Of a stretch of 64,000 nt of DNA, positions 18,292 to 26,969 are shown piece after piece. Positions within the stretch are counted from its first letter, which is position 1. Each line of letters opens with the position of its first letter. A program made the position numbers and the translations under genes. The stretch spans positions 124,001-188,000 of the forward strand of contig CAWATU010000006.1 in the NCBI GenBank assembly GCA_963785125.1, read 5' to 3'. Under the pieces are notes generated by a model. The model did no database searches and was not told where the DNA came from. It saw nothing but the letters and a program-made list of their open reading frames with translations. This DNA comes from QHXN01 sp963785125. GTDB taxonomy: Bacteria > Acidobacteriota > Blastocatellia > Pyrinomonadales > Pyrinomonadaceae.

Positions 18292-19383
18292 TTAACGCGA
18301 ACGCGGGCGGCCGTCCACGGCGCTGCGGGCGAAGTAGCCCTGGCGATAGGTGAGCCGCATCTGCTGCTTCTTCAATTCGGGGTTGACAATGTCGATCTGC
18401 ACCTTGCGGAAAGAGCCGTCCTTCGTCTTGTTCGAGGGCGAGTAGGCGATGAGATACTGCGAGCGCAGGTCTTCCTGAATCTGCGCGAAGGCCGAGCGCA
18501 GGTCGTCCTCGTTGCGCGGGAAGTAGGCCCGCCCGCCCGTGCGCTCAGAAATCTTGCGCATGCTCCCCTCGTCCACGCCCTCGAAGCTGAAGCTGTCGCC
18601 GATGCCGACGGCATAGATGATGGCGTCGGCCTTCAAGGCCGAGTCCACGGCCTCTTGCAGCTTGAGGCGGCTTGATGTGTCCACGCCGTCGGAGAGGAGG
18701 ATGATGGCGCGACGCGTCTTGTCCGAAGACTCGGAGAGCACCTCGCGCGAGGTGACCCAGATGGCGTCCCAGATGGCGGTCGAACCGGCGCGCGCCTGGT
18801 TGTCGCCCGAGATGGGGGGCGTCCCCACGAGCACGCCGCCGCCGATGTAACCCGAGGGCGGCGTGAACTCGACGCGGTCGATGGCGCGGCGGACGCGCAC
18901 GGCCGAGCCCGTCAGGCCCTGCTCCAGCGTCGCGTCGCCGGTGAAGGTGAGCACGGCCACCTCGTCCTTCGAGGCGCGGATGACGGTATCGACGAAGCGC
19001 TGCGCGGCCGACTTCTCCTCGGGGAGCGTGCGCTCCTGCGAGGCCGAGCAGTCGATGAGGATGGCGAGCGAGAGCGGCCGGTCGGTCTCGCGCTGGAAGG
19101 TCGTGACCTTCTGCTCGACGCCGTCTTCGAGCACGCGGATGTCGTCCTGCTTGAGCGTCGTGACGAACCGCCTGCTCTTGTCGACGGCGGTGAAGAGCAC
19201 GTTCGTCAGGTCGGTCTCGATTCGCTCCACGTCGTCGTCGTCGAGCGTCTCGTCGCGCTGCGGCGTCGGGCGTTGCTGCGGCTGCGACTGCTGCGCGCTC
19301 ACGCCCGCCCCCGCCGGCACGAGCAGCGCCGACGCGGCGAGCAACAGCGCCATGACGAAAGCGAATCTCTTTTGGCTTAACAT
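18292..19383 (-). CDS. Secreted von Willebrand factor A (VWA) domain protein
   Basis: 363 residues of the acidobacterial VWFA-related type. Signal peptide (FAFVMALLLAASALLVPAGAG), Gln/Pro-rich linker, a domain with IRVLEDGVEQKVTTF, then a VWA domain (about 120-320) with an intact metal-ion site DCSAS (DxSxS), a Thr-containing loop and LLSDGVD. The tail motif DLRSQYLIAYSP is shared with its paralogues. Probably a surface or periplasmic adhesion or scaffold protein. The ATG at 19383 has GAGG 8 bases upstream. It lies downstream of another VWA gene, separated only by a heptamer palindrome. Confidence 0.85.
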   Translation of the reverse strand: MLSQKRFAFVMALLLAASALLVPAGAGVSAQQSQPQQRPTPQRDETLDDDDVERIETDLTNVLFTAVDKSRRFVTTLKQDDIRVLEDGVEQKVTTFQRETDRPLSLAILIDCSASQERTLPEEKSAAQRFVDTVIRASKDEVAVLTFTGDATLEQGLTGSAVRVRRAIDRVEFTPPSGYIGGGVLVGTPPISGDNQARAGSTAIWDAIWVTSREVLSESSDKTRRAIILLSDGVDTSSRLKLQEAVDSALKADAIIYAVGIGDSFSFEGVDEGSMRKISERTGGRAYFPRNEDDLRSAFAQIQEDLRSQYLIAYSPSNKTKDGSFRKVQIDIVNPELKKQQMRLTYRQGYFARSAVDGRPRSR

Positions 19384-19393
19384 CTCAACCCTC

Positions 19394-19459
19394 GTGAATG
19401 GTGAATAGTAAATGGATAAAGGCAGTGTTCTATTCACCATTTACTATTCCCTATTTACT
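19394..19459. repeat. Heptamer-armed palindrome, GTGAATA/GTAAATG family
   Basis: Left arm 19394-19415: GTGAATG, GTGAATA, GTAAATG, G. Right arm 19431-19459, reverse strand: GTAAATA, GGGAATA, GTAAATG, GTGAATA. Arms differ in unit count and order. It joins two VWA genes, and the upstream gene's TAA stop (19457-19455) lies in the right arm. Confidence 0.82.
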
Positions 19460-20480
19460 TCCTATCCGAATCCCTGTCCGCCGTGTAGCCGCGCTTGGCG
19501 TTGACCTTGTACTTCTCGCCGGTCGTGACCTTGACCTCGATGCGGCGGTAGCCGCCGTCGAAGGGCGGTTCGGGGCGGTAGGTGAGGAGGTATTGCGAGC
19601 GCAGCTCCTCGCCGATCTTCTTGAAGGCGCGCTCCAGCGCCAGCATGTCGCCGGTGTAGAAGGAGCGACCGCCGGTCTCCTCTGCCATCTTCGACAAATC
19701 CTTGTCGCCCGAGTCCTTCACGGTGCCCGCCTCGACGCCGGGGACGGCGCTGCCGATGAAGCCGCCTTTGGTCGAGATAGCGAAGATGATGGTGTCGGTC
19801 TTCTGCGCGATGGAGATGGCGTCGTCGATGCGCGCGCGGCTGTAGGTGTCGTCGCCGTCGGTGATGACGACGAGCGCACGGCGCGGGCTCGGCGCGGCGC
19901 GCATCTTCTGGTCGCAGAACTCCCAGATGGCGTCGAAGAGCGCGGTCTGCGCACCCGGCGTCTTCACGCTGTCGATGGCCCTCTCCAGCAAATCGAGGTT
20001 GCGCGTGAAGTCCTGGCGGAGCTTGACCTCGTCGTCAAAGGTGACGAAGGCGGCGTGATCCTTGCGCGTGCGCGTGACGGTGTAGAGGAAGTTCTTGGCC
20101 GCCTCCTTCTCGAACCCGAGCTTGCCCGCGGTCGAGCCCGACGTGTCCATCAACACGCCGATGTAGATGGGCAGCTTCTCCAGTTCCTTAATCTCGCCGA
20201 GGAAGTCGAACTGGACGGGGCGCTTGTCTTCGAGGATGGAGAAGTCGTTCCGGGTGAGCCCCGTGACGGGCACGCCCTTCTTGTCGAGAACGGTGACGGG
20301 CACGCGCACGACGCGCGAGACGGTGACGCCGCCCTCGACCTCTTCGCGCGGCGGCGTGGGTGTCGGGGTCTGCCGTGGAGCGGCGGTCTGCGCGGGCGCG
20401 CCCGTGCGCGCGGCGGCGGCTGCGCCGAAGAGGGCGCAGGCGACGACGGTCAGTGAAATCAGGAGTCTCGCGATTTTCAT
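19455..20480 (-). CDS. Secreted VWA domain protein
   Basis: 341 residues. Signal peptide (MKIARLLISLTVVACALFGAAAAA), Pro/Thr-rich linker, an N-terminal beta segment with VPVTVLDKKGVPVTGLTRND, and a VWA domain (about 115-310) with the intact metal-ion site DTSGS and VITDGDDT. Like its paralogues it ends ELRSQYLLTYRP followed by a short beta region. No clear ribosome binding site is seen before the ATG at 20480, which is chosen because the signal peptide begins there. First of a two-gene VWA unit. Confidence 0.85.
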   Translation of the reverse strand: MKIARLLISLTVVACALFGAAAAARTGAPAQTAAPRQTPTPTPPREEVEGGVTVSRVVRVPVTVLDKKGVPVTGLTRNDFSILEDKRPVQFDFLGEIKELEKLPIYIGVLMDTSGSTAGKLGFEKEAAKNFLYTVTRTRKDHAAFVTFDDEVKLRQDFTRNLDLLERAIDSVKTPGAQTALFDAIWEFCDQKMRAAPSPRRALVVITDGDDTYSRARIDDAISIAQKTDTIIFAISTKGGFIGSAVPGVEAGTVKDSGDKDLSKMAEETGGRSFYTGDMLALERAFKKIGEELRSQYLLTYRPEPPFDGGYRRIEVKVTTGEKYKVNAKRGYTADRDSDRK

Positions 20481-20637
20481 AGACGGATGAAGGGGAGCGC
20501 GGGTTCTGACCTCGGGGTCTTCAGCCGATTCGAGCACCCCATTCGATGCCCCCGGCCGGCGCGGTCGTTGCTTCCCCAGTGCCGGACAGTATACCGCCGA
20601 CATAGCGGTCAGAACCACCCGCGGTCGCGGATGGCCC

Positions 20638-21633
20638 TTATTGCAGCGTTTCGAGAAATTCCGAAAGCTCGGGCGGAAGCGGAGCGGTGAAGCTCATCCA
20701 TTCGCCGGTTGAAGGGTGGTGGAAGCCGAGCCGCTCGGCGTGGAGGAACTGGCGGCCGAGGGCGGCGACGCGCGTGCGCAGGAGCGGGTCGGGAAGTGTC
20801 TTGTCGCGGCCGCCGCCGTAGGTCTCGTCGCTGACGACGGGATGCTTAATCCATGCGAGGTGGACGCGTATCTGGTGTGTGCGGCCGGTCTTGATCTGCA
20901 CGTCGAGCAGCGTGAAGCGCGTGAAATGCTGCCGCACGCGCCAGAGCGAGAGGGCCGCGCGCCCGCCGCGCACGACCGCCATCCGCGTGCGGTTGCGCGG
21001 GTCGCGCGCGAGCGGCTCTTCGATTCTGCCCTTCTCCTCTTTCGTCACCCCGTGCACGAGCGCGACGTAGGACTTGAAGACCGTGCGCGCGCGGAACTGG
21101 TCTGAGAGGCTCTCGTGCGCCCGCGCGGTCTTGGCGACGACGATGACGCCCGACGTGTCGCGGTCTAAGCGGTGGACGATGCCGGGGCGGAGCGAGCCGC
21201 CGCCGGAGAGTTGCCCGAAGTGGAAGGCGAGCGCGTTGGCGAGCGTACCCGAAGGCACACCGGCCGCGGGGTGGACGACGAGCCCGGAGGGCTTGTTGAC
21301 GACGACGACCTCTTCGTCCTCGTGGAGGATGTCGAGCGGAATCTCTTCGGGCTCGACCTCGGATGGCGGCGGCGCGGGCAGCTCGACCTCGACGTGCTCG
21401 CCGCCCTTCAGCTTGAGCGAGGGCTTCGCCACGCGCCCGCCGACGAGCACCTCGCCGTCGTCGATAACGCGCTTCAGAGTCGAGCGGCTCACGCCCTCGA
21501 CGCGCGCCGCCAGGAACGCGTCGAGCCGCGCGCCCGCGTCCTCCGCGCCCACGTCGAACGCGAGCGTCGCGGCCTCCGGCTCCGCCTGTGCGGCCTTCGT
21601 CTCGCCTTCCAGATTAGCTTGCTCGTCAATCAT
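20638..21633 (-). CDS. RluD-type 23S rRNA pseudouridine synthase
   Basis: 331 residues. An S4 RNA-binding domain (RLDAFLAARVEGVSRSTLKR, about 35-85) is followed by the RluA-family catalytic domain with GIVHRLDRDTSGVIVVAK; the Asp of HRLDRDTSG is the nucleophile. KTGRTHQIRVHLAWIKHPV and a conserved C-terminal segment complete the fold. It converts uridines of rRNA to pseudouridine; the exact sites cannot be told from sequence. Its ATG overlaps the lgt stop codon (ATGA), so translation is probably coupled. Last gene of ileS-lspA-lgt. Confidence 0.88.
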   Translation of the reverse strand: MIDEQANLEGETKAAQAEPEAATLAFDVGAEDAGARLDAFLAARVEGVSRSTLKRVIDDGEVLVGGRVAKPSLKLKGGEHVEVELPAPPPSEVEPEEIPLDILHEDEEVVVVNKPSGLVVHPAAGVPSGTLANALAFHFGQLSGGGSLRPGIVHRLDRDTSGVIVVAKTARAHESLSDQFRARTVFKSYVALVHGVTKEEKGRIEEPLARDPRNRTRMAVVRGGRAALSLWRVRQHFTRFTLLDVQIKTGRTHQIRVHLAWIKHPVVSDETYGGGRDKTLPDPLLRTRVAALGRQFLHAERLGFHHPSTGEWMSFTAPLPPELSEFLETLQ

Positions 21634-22442
21634 GCGCTGGCGGTGTCCGGGGTCACGCCGGAGGCGCGGCGCCAACGGAGAAGGAGGAAGATGAGTCCGC
21701 CGCCGACGACGAGGAGGCTGATGAGCTGCGAGGTCGAGAGATGGGTCAGCGTCGTCAGGCCGAGGATGTCGCCGCGCGGGTCGTCGCGGAAGAACTCGAT
21801 GGTGAAGCGCGTCAGGCCGTAGAGCACGGCGTAGGCGCCGATGATCTGGCCGTCGAAACGCTTGCGCCGATGCAGCCAGAAGAGGAAGAGAAAGATGAGG
21901 AGCGTGGCGAAGGACTCGTAGAGTTGCGTCGGGTGGAGGTGGACGCCCGTGGGGACGCCCGTGATGCGGTGCGCGAGTTCGCCGAACTCGACGCCCCACG
22001 GCACGTCCGTCGGTCGGCCCCAGCAGCACCCCGCGGCGAAGCAGCCCTCGCGGCCGATGGCCTGCCCGATGGCCACGCCCGGCGCGAACGCGTCCGTCAC
22101 CTTCCAGAACGGGAGCCGGTAACGTCTAATCAGCAGCACCCCCGTCAACAACCCGCCGAGGAAGCCGCCGTACCACACGCCGCCCGACCGCAGGAAGTCG
22201 ATGGAGAGCAGGTTGCGCCAGTCCTGCCCGTACTCCGGCTCGGCCACCATCAGCAGGAGCTTCGAGCCGATGAGGCCGCCCAGAAGCATCCACAACCCAA
22301 CGTCGAAGAGGCGCTCGCGCGGCAACCCATCGCGCCCGCCGAGGCGCGAAGCCGTGAACAGCGCCGCCATGAACGCCAGCGCCAGCAACACGCCGTACGT
22401 GTTCACGGGGAAGCTGCCGATGTGGAAAAGCTCAGGGTACAT
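21630..22442 (-). CDS. lgt: Prolipoprotein diacylglyceryl transferase
   Basis: 270 residues, a multi-pass inner-membrane enzyme that moves diacylglycerol from phosphatidylglycerol to the lipobox Cys of prolipoproteins, the first step of lipoprotein maturation. Family markers are HIGSFPVNTYG near the N-terminus, GGVWYGGFLGG, the Lgt signature around GREGCFAAGCCWGRPT, HPTQLYES and RFTIEFFRDDPRG. About seven hydrophobic helices are visible. The unusual CAAGCC is Cys-rich. It lies downstream of lspA across a heptamer palindrome and overlaps the synthase gene by 4 bases. Confidence 0.93.
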   Translation of the reverse strand: MYPELFHIGSFPVNTYGVLLALAFMAALFTASRLGGRDGLPRERLFDVGLWMLLGGLIGSKLLLMVAEPEYGQDWRNLLSIDFLRSGGVWYGGFLGGLLTGVLLIRRYRLPFWKVTDAFAPGVAIGQAIGREGCFAAGCCWGRPTDVPWGVEFGELAHRITGVPTGVHLHPTQLYESFATLLIFLFLFWLHRRKRFDGQIIGAYAVLYGLTRFTIEFFRDDPRGDILGLTTLTHLSTSQLISLLVVGGGLIFLLLRWRRASGVTPDTASA

Positions 22443-22450
22443 CTTTGATT

Positions 22451-22554
22451 AGTAGTCAGCAGTCAGCAGTCAGTAGAAAACCATTCTTACGACGAACCCT
22501 GCGGTTGTCATCCTCAATGTCGGCAACGCGGAGCGCTACTGACTGCTGACTACT
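22451..22554. repeat. Heptamer-armed palindrome with CGCGGAGCG core, AGTCAGC family
   Basis: The left arm (22451-22476) is AGTAGTC, AGCAGTC, AGCAGTC, AGTAG; the right arm (22536-22554, reverse strand) is the same with one unit fewer. The 59-base core (22477-22535) contains AAAACCATTCTTACGACGAA and ends AACGCGGAGCG. It is homologous to the core at 45080-45133 read on the other strand. The right arm encodes the end of LspA. Confidence 0.88.
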
Positions 22555-23069
22555 TCCTTCCGCTTTCTGCCTTCTTCGCGCCCTTCCAGAATCAGGTCGA
22601 GCGCGAGCAGCGCCGCGCCCGTGCAGATGGCCGCGTCGGCGACGTTGAAGGTCGGCCACTGGTACGAGCCGATGAAAACGTCGATGAAGTCGATGACGTG
22701 GCCGAGCCGCACGCGGTCGGTCAGGTTGCCGGCCACGCCCGCGAGCAGCAGCGCGAGGGCGCCGAGCAAACGGTCGTCCGTGCGCGCCGTGCGGAAGAAG
22801 TAGAGCAGCAGCCCCACAACCGCCAGCGCCGCGAGCGCCGCCAGCATCCAGCGCCCGAACTCGCCGCCCTCCTGCAAACGCCCGAAGGCGATGCCGGGGT
22901 TCTCCGCGTACGAGAAGTGCAGCAGCCCGTCGAAGACGCGCACGACCTCGCCCGCCTTCAGGCGCCGCACGGCCCAAGCCTTCGACGCCTGGTCGGCGAG
23001 GTAGATGGCCGCGGCGGCGAACAGATACGCCGCGCGCCAGCGCAGAAAGCTGCGTGTGCGTACGCTCAA
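22536..23069 (-). CDS. lspA: Lipoprotein signal peptidase (signal peptidase II)
   Basis: 177 residues, a four-helix membrane aspartic protease that cleaves the signal peptide of diacylglyceryl-modified prolipoproteins. The catalytic Asp residues lie in NLTDRVRLGHVIDFIDV and FNVADAAICTG; the ENPGIAFG loop corresponds to ENTGAAF. I chose a TTG start at 23069, overlapping the ileS TGA, because GGGGGGAG precedes it and the first helix follows soon after. The C-terminal VVSSQ and the stop are encoded by the AGTCAGC repeat arm, so the natural tail seems to have been replaced. Confidence 0.88.
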   Translation of the reverse strand: MSVRTRSFLRWRAAYLFAAAAIYLADQASKAWAVRRLKAGEVVRVFDGLLHFSYAENPGIAFGRLQEGGEFGRWMLAALAALAVVGLLLYFFRTARTDDRLLGALALLLAGVAGNLTDRVRLGHVIDFIDVFIGSYQWPTFNVADAAICTGAALLALDLILEGREEGRKRKEVVSSQ

Positions 23070-26000
23070 CTGACTCCCCCCTCGGCCTCGATCTCGGCCA
23101 GCGCCTCGACGCAGCGCTCGCAGGCTGCGGGGTAGCGCGTGAAGGTGCCGACGAACGTCGAGTAGTTCCAGCAGCGCTCGCACTTCGCGCCCGACGCGCG
23201 CTCGACCGTGACGCGTATGTCCTCGCCGGCCTCCGCTTCCAGAAGCGTCAGAGAGACCTTCGAGACGATGAAGAGGTAGCGCAGCTCCTCGCGGTAGCTT
23301 TCGAGCAGCTCGTACGTCGGACGTTTCGCTTCGAGCCTGACGTGCGCTTCGAGACTGCTTCCGATGAGCTTCGATGTGCGCGCCTCTTCGAGCCCGCGCA
23401 GCACAATGTCGCGCACCTCGAAGAGCCGCGACCAGCGTTCGAGCAGACCCGCCTCGCGCTCTGCGCCGAGCACGACGGGGAACTCCGCCACGTGAACCGA
23501 AGGCGGGACAGCGGCCCTCTCATCCACCTCGATAGCGACCGCCTCGCCGCCCGCCACGTCAGAAGGGGACGTGTTAACGACCGCGGCGCGCGACTTCACC
23601 TCCGGCAGGTTCTCCCAAATCTCGTCGGCCGTGAACGAGAGCACCGGCGCGAGCAGACGCGCGAGCGCGTCGATGATGTAGTTGAGCGCGGTCTGCGCCG
23701 AGCGCCGCGGCGCGGACTTCGGCGCAGACGTGTAGAGCCTGTCCTTCGTGATGTCGAAGTAGCGCGCCGACAACGTCACCGTGCAGAAGGCGTCGATGAG
23801 CCGGTAGACGGCGTGAAAGTCGTACGCCTTGTAAGCCTCAAGCGCCTTCTCGACCACGCGGTCGAGTTCTGCGAGCGCCCAGCGGTCGATCTCGTGCATC
23901 TCGCCCAACGCGACGCCATCGCGCGCGGGGTCGAAGCCGTCGAGGTTGCCGAGCGCGAAGCGCGCCGTGTTGCGAATCTTCCGGTACGAGTCGGCGACGC
24001 GCGACAGAATCTCCGGCGAGCAGCGCATGTCCTCGCGGTAGTCGGAGGACGTGACCCACAGGCGCAGAATGTCCGCGCCCGAGTCCTTCACGAACTCCTC
24101 GGGCGCGATGGCGTTGCCGGCGGACTTGTGCATCGCGCGCCCCTGCGCGTCGAGCGTCCAGCCGTGCGTGACGACGGCGCGGTACGGCGCGCGGTCGTGC
24201 GCGGCGAGTCCGACCATCAAGGAAGAGTTGAACCAACCGCGGAACTGGTCGCCGCCTTCGAGGTACACGTCCGCGGGCCACTGCAACCCCTCGTACGATT
24301 CGAGCACCGCGATTGAAGAGACGCCGCTATCGAACCACACGTCGAGGATGTCGGTCTCCTTCGTGAACTCCGTCCCTCCACAACTCTGACAGACGTAGCC
24401 CTCGGGCAGGAGGTCTTTCGCGTCGCGCCCGTACCACGCGTCGGTCGTCTCGCGTTCGAAGATGTCGGCGACATGGTCGATGGTCGTGCGGTCGGCGACC
24501 GGTTCGCCGCACGAGCAGTAGAAGACGGGGATGGGCACGCCCCACACCCTCTGGCGCGAGACGCACCAATCGGGCCTTCCCTTCTGCATGTTGCGCATCC
24601 GGTCGGCGCCCCACGCCGGCACCCACTGCACGCGCTCGATGTCGCGCAGCGCGCCCGCTCTCAAAGAGGTCGGCGCGTCCTCCTCGTTCTCGGTGTAGTT
24701 CGCGCGCGGCCTCCCGTCGTCATCGGTCTCGACATCGGCGGCGGGCGCGTCGGCCGTGGCGTCGAGCGAGATGAACCACTGCGGCGTCGCACGGAAGATG
24801 ACCGGGTTCTTGCAGCGCCAGCAGTGCGGGTAGCGGTGCGCGTACGCTTCCGAGAAGAGCAGCGCGCCGCGCTCGCGCACGAACTCGACGATGGCCGGGT
24901 TGGCCTCGAAGACGCTCATGCCGGCGAAGTGCTCGACCTCCTGTGTGAAGCGGCCGGCGTTATCTACGGGACAGTAGATTTCGAGGCCGTAAGCCTTGCC
25001 GATGACGAAGTCGTCGTGCCCGTGCCCCGGCGCGGTGTGGACGAGCCCCGTGCCGGACTTCCCCGTCGCCTTCTTGTCCCGAGCGTCTTTAACGTCCAGT
25101 TCCGTCTCGCCGTCGGCCTCGCCGCCGAGCGTGACGTGGTCGCCGAGCATCAGCAACGACGGCCGGTCGAGCCACGCGTGGCGCGCTTCGAGACGGTCGA
25201 GCCGAGAGCCCGGAAAGCGCGCGATGACCCGGGGCGGCCAGTTGACGGTCGAGACGTTCGGCGGCTCGGACGCCGCGCGCGGCTCGCCCGTCTCAAGGTC
25301 TGCGGGGCGGCCGAGGCCGCACTTGTTCGCGACGTGCGTGATGAGTTCGCTGGCGACGACGTAGACCTCGCCCTCTCTGCCCTCTATCGCCGCGTACTCA
25401 AACTGCGGGTTGACGGCGATGCCGAGGTTGGCGGGCAAAGTCCACGGCGTCGTCGTCCAGATGAGGAAGAAGATTTGGCGCGGGTCGTCCTCATCGCCTA
25501 AGACCTCGCGCTTGAAGACCTCGGCCTCGACCGAGTCCTCCGAGAGCGGGAACTTGATGTAGACGGACGGGCTCGTGTGCTCGCGGTACTCGACCTCGGC
25601 CTCGGCCAGAGCGGTCTGGTCGTGGATGCACCAGTAGACGGGGCGCGCGCCCTTGTAGACGTAGCCGCGCTCGACGAAGCGGCCGAACTGCCGCGCCGTC
25701 TCCGCCTCGTAGTGGTTCGACATCGTCAGGTAAGGGTCGCCCCACAGGCCGAGGATGCCGAGGCGCTGGAAGTCGCGCGTCTGCCGCTTCAAAGCCTCGG
25801 CCGCGTGCTCACGGCAGATGCGCCGGAAACTCGCGACCGGCAAGTCCGCGCGGTTCTTGCCCTTCTCCTTGAGCGAGCGCTCGACGTGCTGCTCGATGGG
25901 CAGGCCGTGGCAGTCGTAGCCGGGGACGTAAGGGCTGTCGTAACCCAGCATCGTGCGCGACTTGACGACGATGTCTTTGAGTATCTTGTTCATCGCCGTG

Positions 26001-26215
26001 CCGAGATGGATGTCGGCGTTGGCGTAGGGCGGCCCATCGTGGAGGATGAAGCGCTCGCGCCCCGCGCGGGAGCGGCGGATCAGCTCGTAGAGCCCCATCT
26101 CGGCCCAGCGCTTCAGGCGCGCCGGCTCCGTCTGGCCCAGGTTGGCCTTCTGCGCGAAGCCCGTCCGCGGCAGGTTGACTGTCTTCTTCAGCTCAAGCGG
26201 TGCCTGTGTTGACAT
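23066..26215 (-). CDS. ileS: Isoleucyl-tRNA synthetase
   Basis: 1049 residues, charging tRNA-Ile with isoleucine. Class I layout: GPPYANADIHLGTAMNK (the HIGH region, near residue 70), a long editing domain, LDVWFDSGVSS, the KMSKS-equivalent GRAMHKSAGN, an anticodon-binding helical domain and a C-terminal zinc knuckle (CERCW and CERC, near 1015-1040). The HIGH and KMSKS signatures are both variant. It heads the ileS-lspA pair found in many bacteria, here extended by lgt and a pseudouridine synthase. No strong ribosome binding site precedes the ATG. Confidence 0.94.
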   Translation of the reverse strand: MSTQAPLELKKTVNLPRTGFAQKANLGQTEPARLKRWAEMGLYELIRRSRAGRERFILHDGPPYANADIHLGTAMNKILKDIVVKSRTMLGYDSPYVPGYDCHGLPIEQHVERSLKEKGKNRADLPVASFRRICREHAAEALKRQTRDFQRLGILGLWGDPYLTMSNHYEAETARQFGRFVERGYVYKGARPVYWCIHDQTALAEAEVEYREHTSPSVYIKFPLSEDSVEAEVFKREVLGDEDDPRQIFFLIWTTTPWTLPANLGIAVNPQFEYAAIEGREGEVYVVASELITHVANKCGLGRPADLETGEPRAASEPPNVSTVNWPPRVIARFPGSRLDRLEARHAWLDRPSLLMLGDHVTLGGEADGETELDVKDARDKKATGKSGTGLVHTAPGHGHDDFVIGKAYGLEIYCPVDNAGRFTQEVEHFAGMSVFEANPAIVEFVRERGALLFSEAYAHRYPHCWRCKNPVIFRATPQWFISLDATADAPAADVETDDDGRPRANYTENEEDAPTSLRAGALRDIERVQWVPAWGADRMRNMQKGRPDWCVSRQRVWGVPIPVFYCSCGEPVADRTTIDHVADIFERETTDAWYGRDAKDLLPEGYVCQSCGGTEFTKETDILDVWFDSGVSSIAVLESYEGLQWPADVYLEGGDQFRGWFNSSLMVGLAAHDRAPYRAVVTHGWTLDAQGRAMHKSAGNAIAPEEFVKDSGADILRLWVTSSDYREDMRCSPEILSRVADSYRKIRNTARFALGNLDGFDPARDGVALGEMHEIDRWALAELDRVVEKALEAYKAYDFHAVYRLIDAFCTVTLSARYFDITKDRLYTSAPKSAPRRSAQTALNYIIDALARLLAPVLSFTADEIWENLPEVKSRAAVVNTSPSDVAGGEAVAIEVDERAAVPPSVHVAEFPVVLGAEREAGLLERWSRLFEVRDIVLRGLEEARTSKLIGSSLEAHVRLEAKRPTYELLESYREELRYLFIVSKVSLTLLEAEAGEDIRVTVERASGAKCERCWNYSTFVGTFTRYPAACERCVEALAEIEAEGGVS

Positions 26216-26244
26216 GATAAGGTCGCGTCCTTCTCAGAATTTCG

Positions 26245-26272
26245 ATAGTAGCGCAGCCAAAGGGCAAAACAA
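26245..26272 (-). promoter_or_regulatory. Possible promoter for ileS operon
   Basis: On the minus strand TTGTTT (26272-26267) and TACTAT (26250-26245) are 16 bases apart, about 30 bases upstream of the ileS ATG. The match is moderate. Confidence 0.35.
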
Positions 26273-26294
26273 AACTGCGAACAAAAGTGCGAAA

Positions 26295-26341
26295 AATCGC
26301 CCGGACTATCGGCTCCCTCGCGGAGGATAGTCCGGGCGATT
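26295..26341 (-). terminator. Perfect 16-bp hairpin after membrane coiled-coil gene
   Basis: AATCGCCCGGACTATC (26295-26310) pairs perfectly with 26326-26341; the 15-base loop holds a further CTCC/GGAG pairing. It lies 27 bases after the minus-strand stop at 26368. On the minus strand the stem is followed by a T-rich tract (TTTTTCGC), so it fits an intrinsic terminator. The arms show no heptamer pattern. Confidence 0.75.
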
Positions 26342-26367
26342 CCGAGTCGCCGTTAAGATGTCACGGG

Positions 26368-26952
26368 TCAGCCGATGAACATCTCCTCCTCCGCGTAGGA
26401 TTCGTTGATCTGCTTCGGGGCGGGGGCCAGCAGGACTTCGAGTCCGCGCCTGACCCCCGCCATAATCGCGGCGATCTCGCGCGCCGGGTTGATGATGCGC
26501 GACGTGACGTAGTTGGTCGTCAACATCAACTTCCCGTGCGTCTCGTCTATCGAGCTGCTGATCTGCTCGATCTTGTCGCGCGCCGTCTCGGCCGAGAGCC
26601 CGACGATCTCTTTCAACTCCGCGACCTCGCCACGGATGAGCGCCATCGACTCCGAGAAATGGAGCGTCGCCGTCGAGATGTGTCCCGACATGACCGTCAC
26701 CTGATCCGCGACCTCGCGCCCCTGCGCGGCGATGGCCTGCGCCTGCTCGGCCAGGGCGCCGACGCGCTCGACCAGCGGCGCCACCTTCGACTCGACGCTG
26801 CGCACTACCCGCACCGCGCGCGACGCCAGCACCGCTACCACGATGGCCACCGAGATGGCCGCCAGCGCGATCAACGCGAACGACACGGCCACGACCACCA
26901 GCACCCAGAACGCCGGGTCGTTCGTGTTCAGTTGTAGCGCGGGGAAGGGCAT
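26368..26952 (-). CDS. Membrane-anchored helical (DUF948-like) protein
   Basis: 194 residues. One long N-terminal transmembrane segment (about 15-45, WVLVVVAVSFALIALAAISV) is followed by an amphipathic coiled-coil region without Cys or Pro (VRSVESKVAPLVERVGALAEQ onward) and a short acidic tail ending EEEMFIG. The layout resembles DUF948 proteins, small membrane helices often found beside YtxH proteins, as here. Probably an envelope-stress or structural protein. The stop of the YtxH gene is 17 bases upstream. No ribosome binding site is obvious. Confidence 0.65.
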   Translation of the reverse strand: MPFPALQLNTNDPAFWVLVVVAVSFALIALAAISVAIVVAVLASRAVRVVRSVESKVAPLVERVGALAEQAQAIAAQGREVADQVTVMSGHISTATLHFSESMALIRGEVAELKEIVGLSAETARDKIEQISSSIDETHGKLMLTTNYVTSRIINPAREIAAIMAGVRRGLEVLLAPAPKQINESYAEEEMFIG

Positions 26953-26969
26953 AAAGAAGTTGACGGTAG

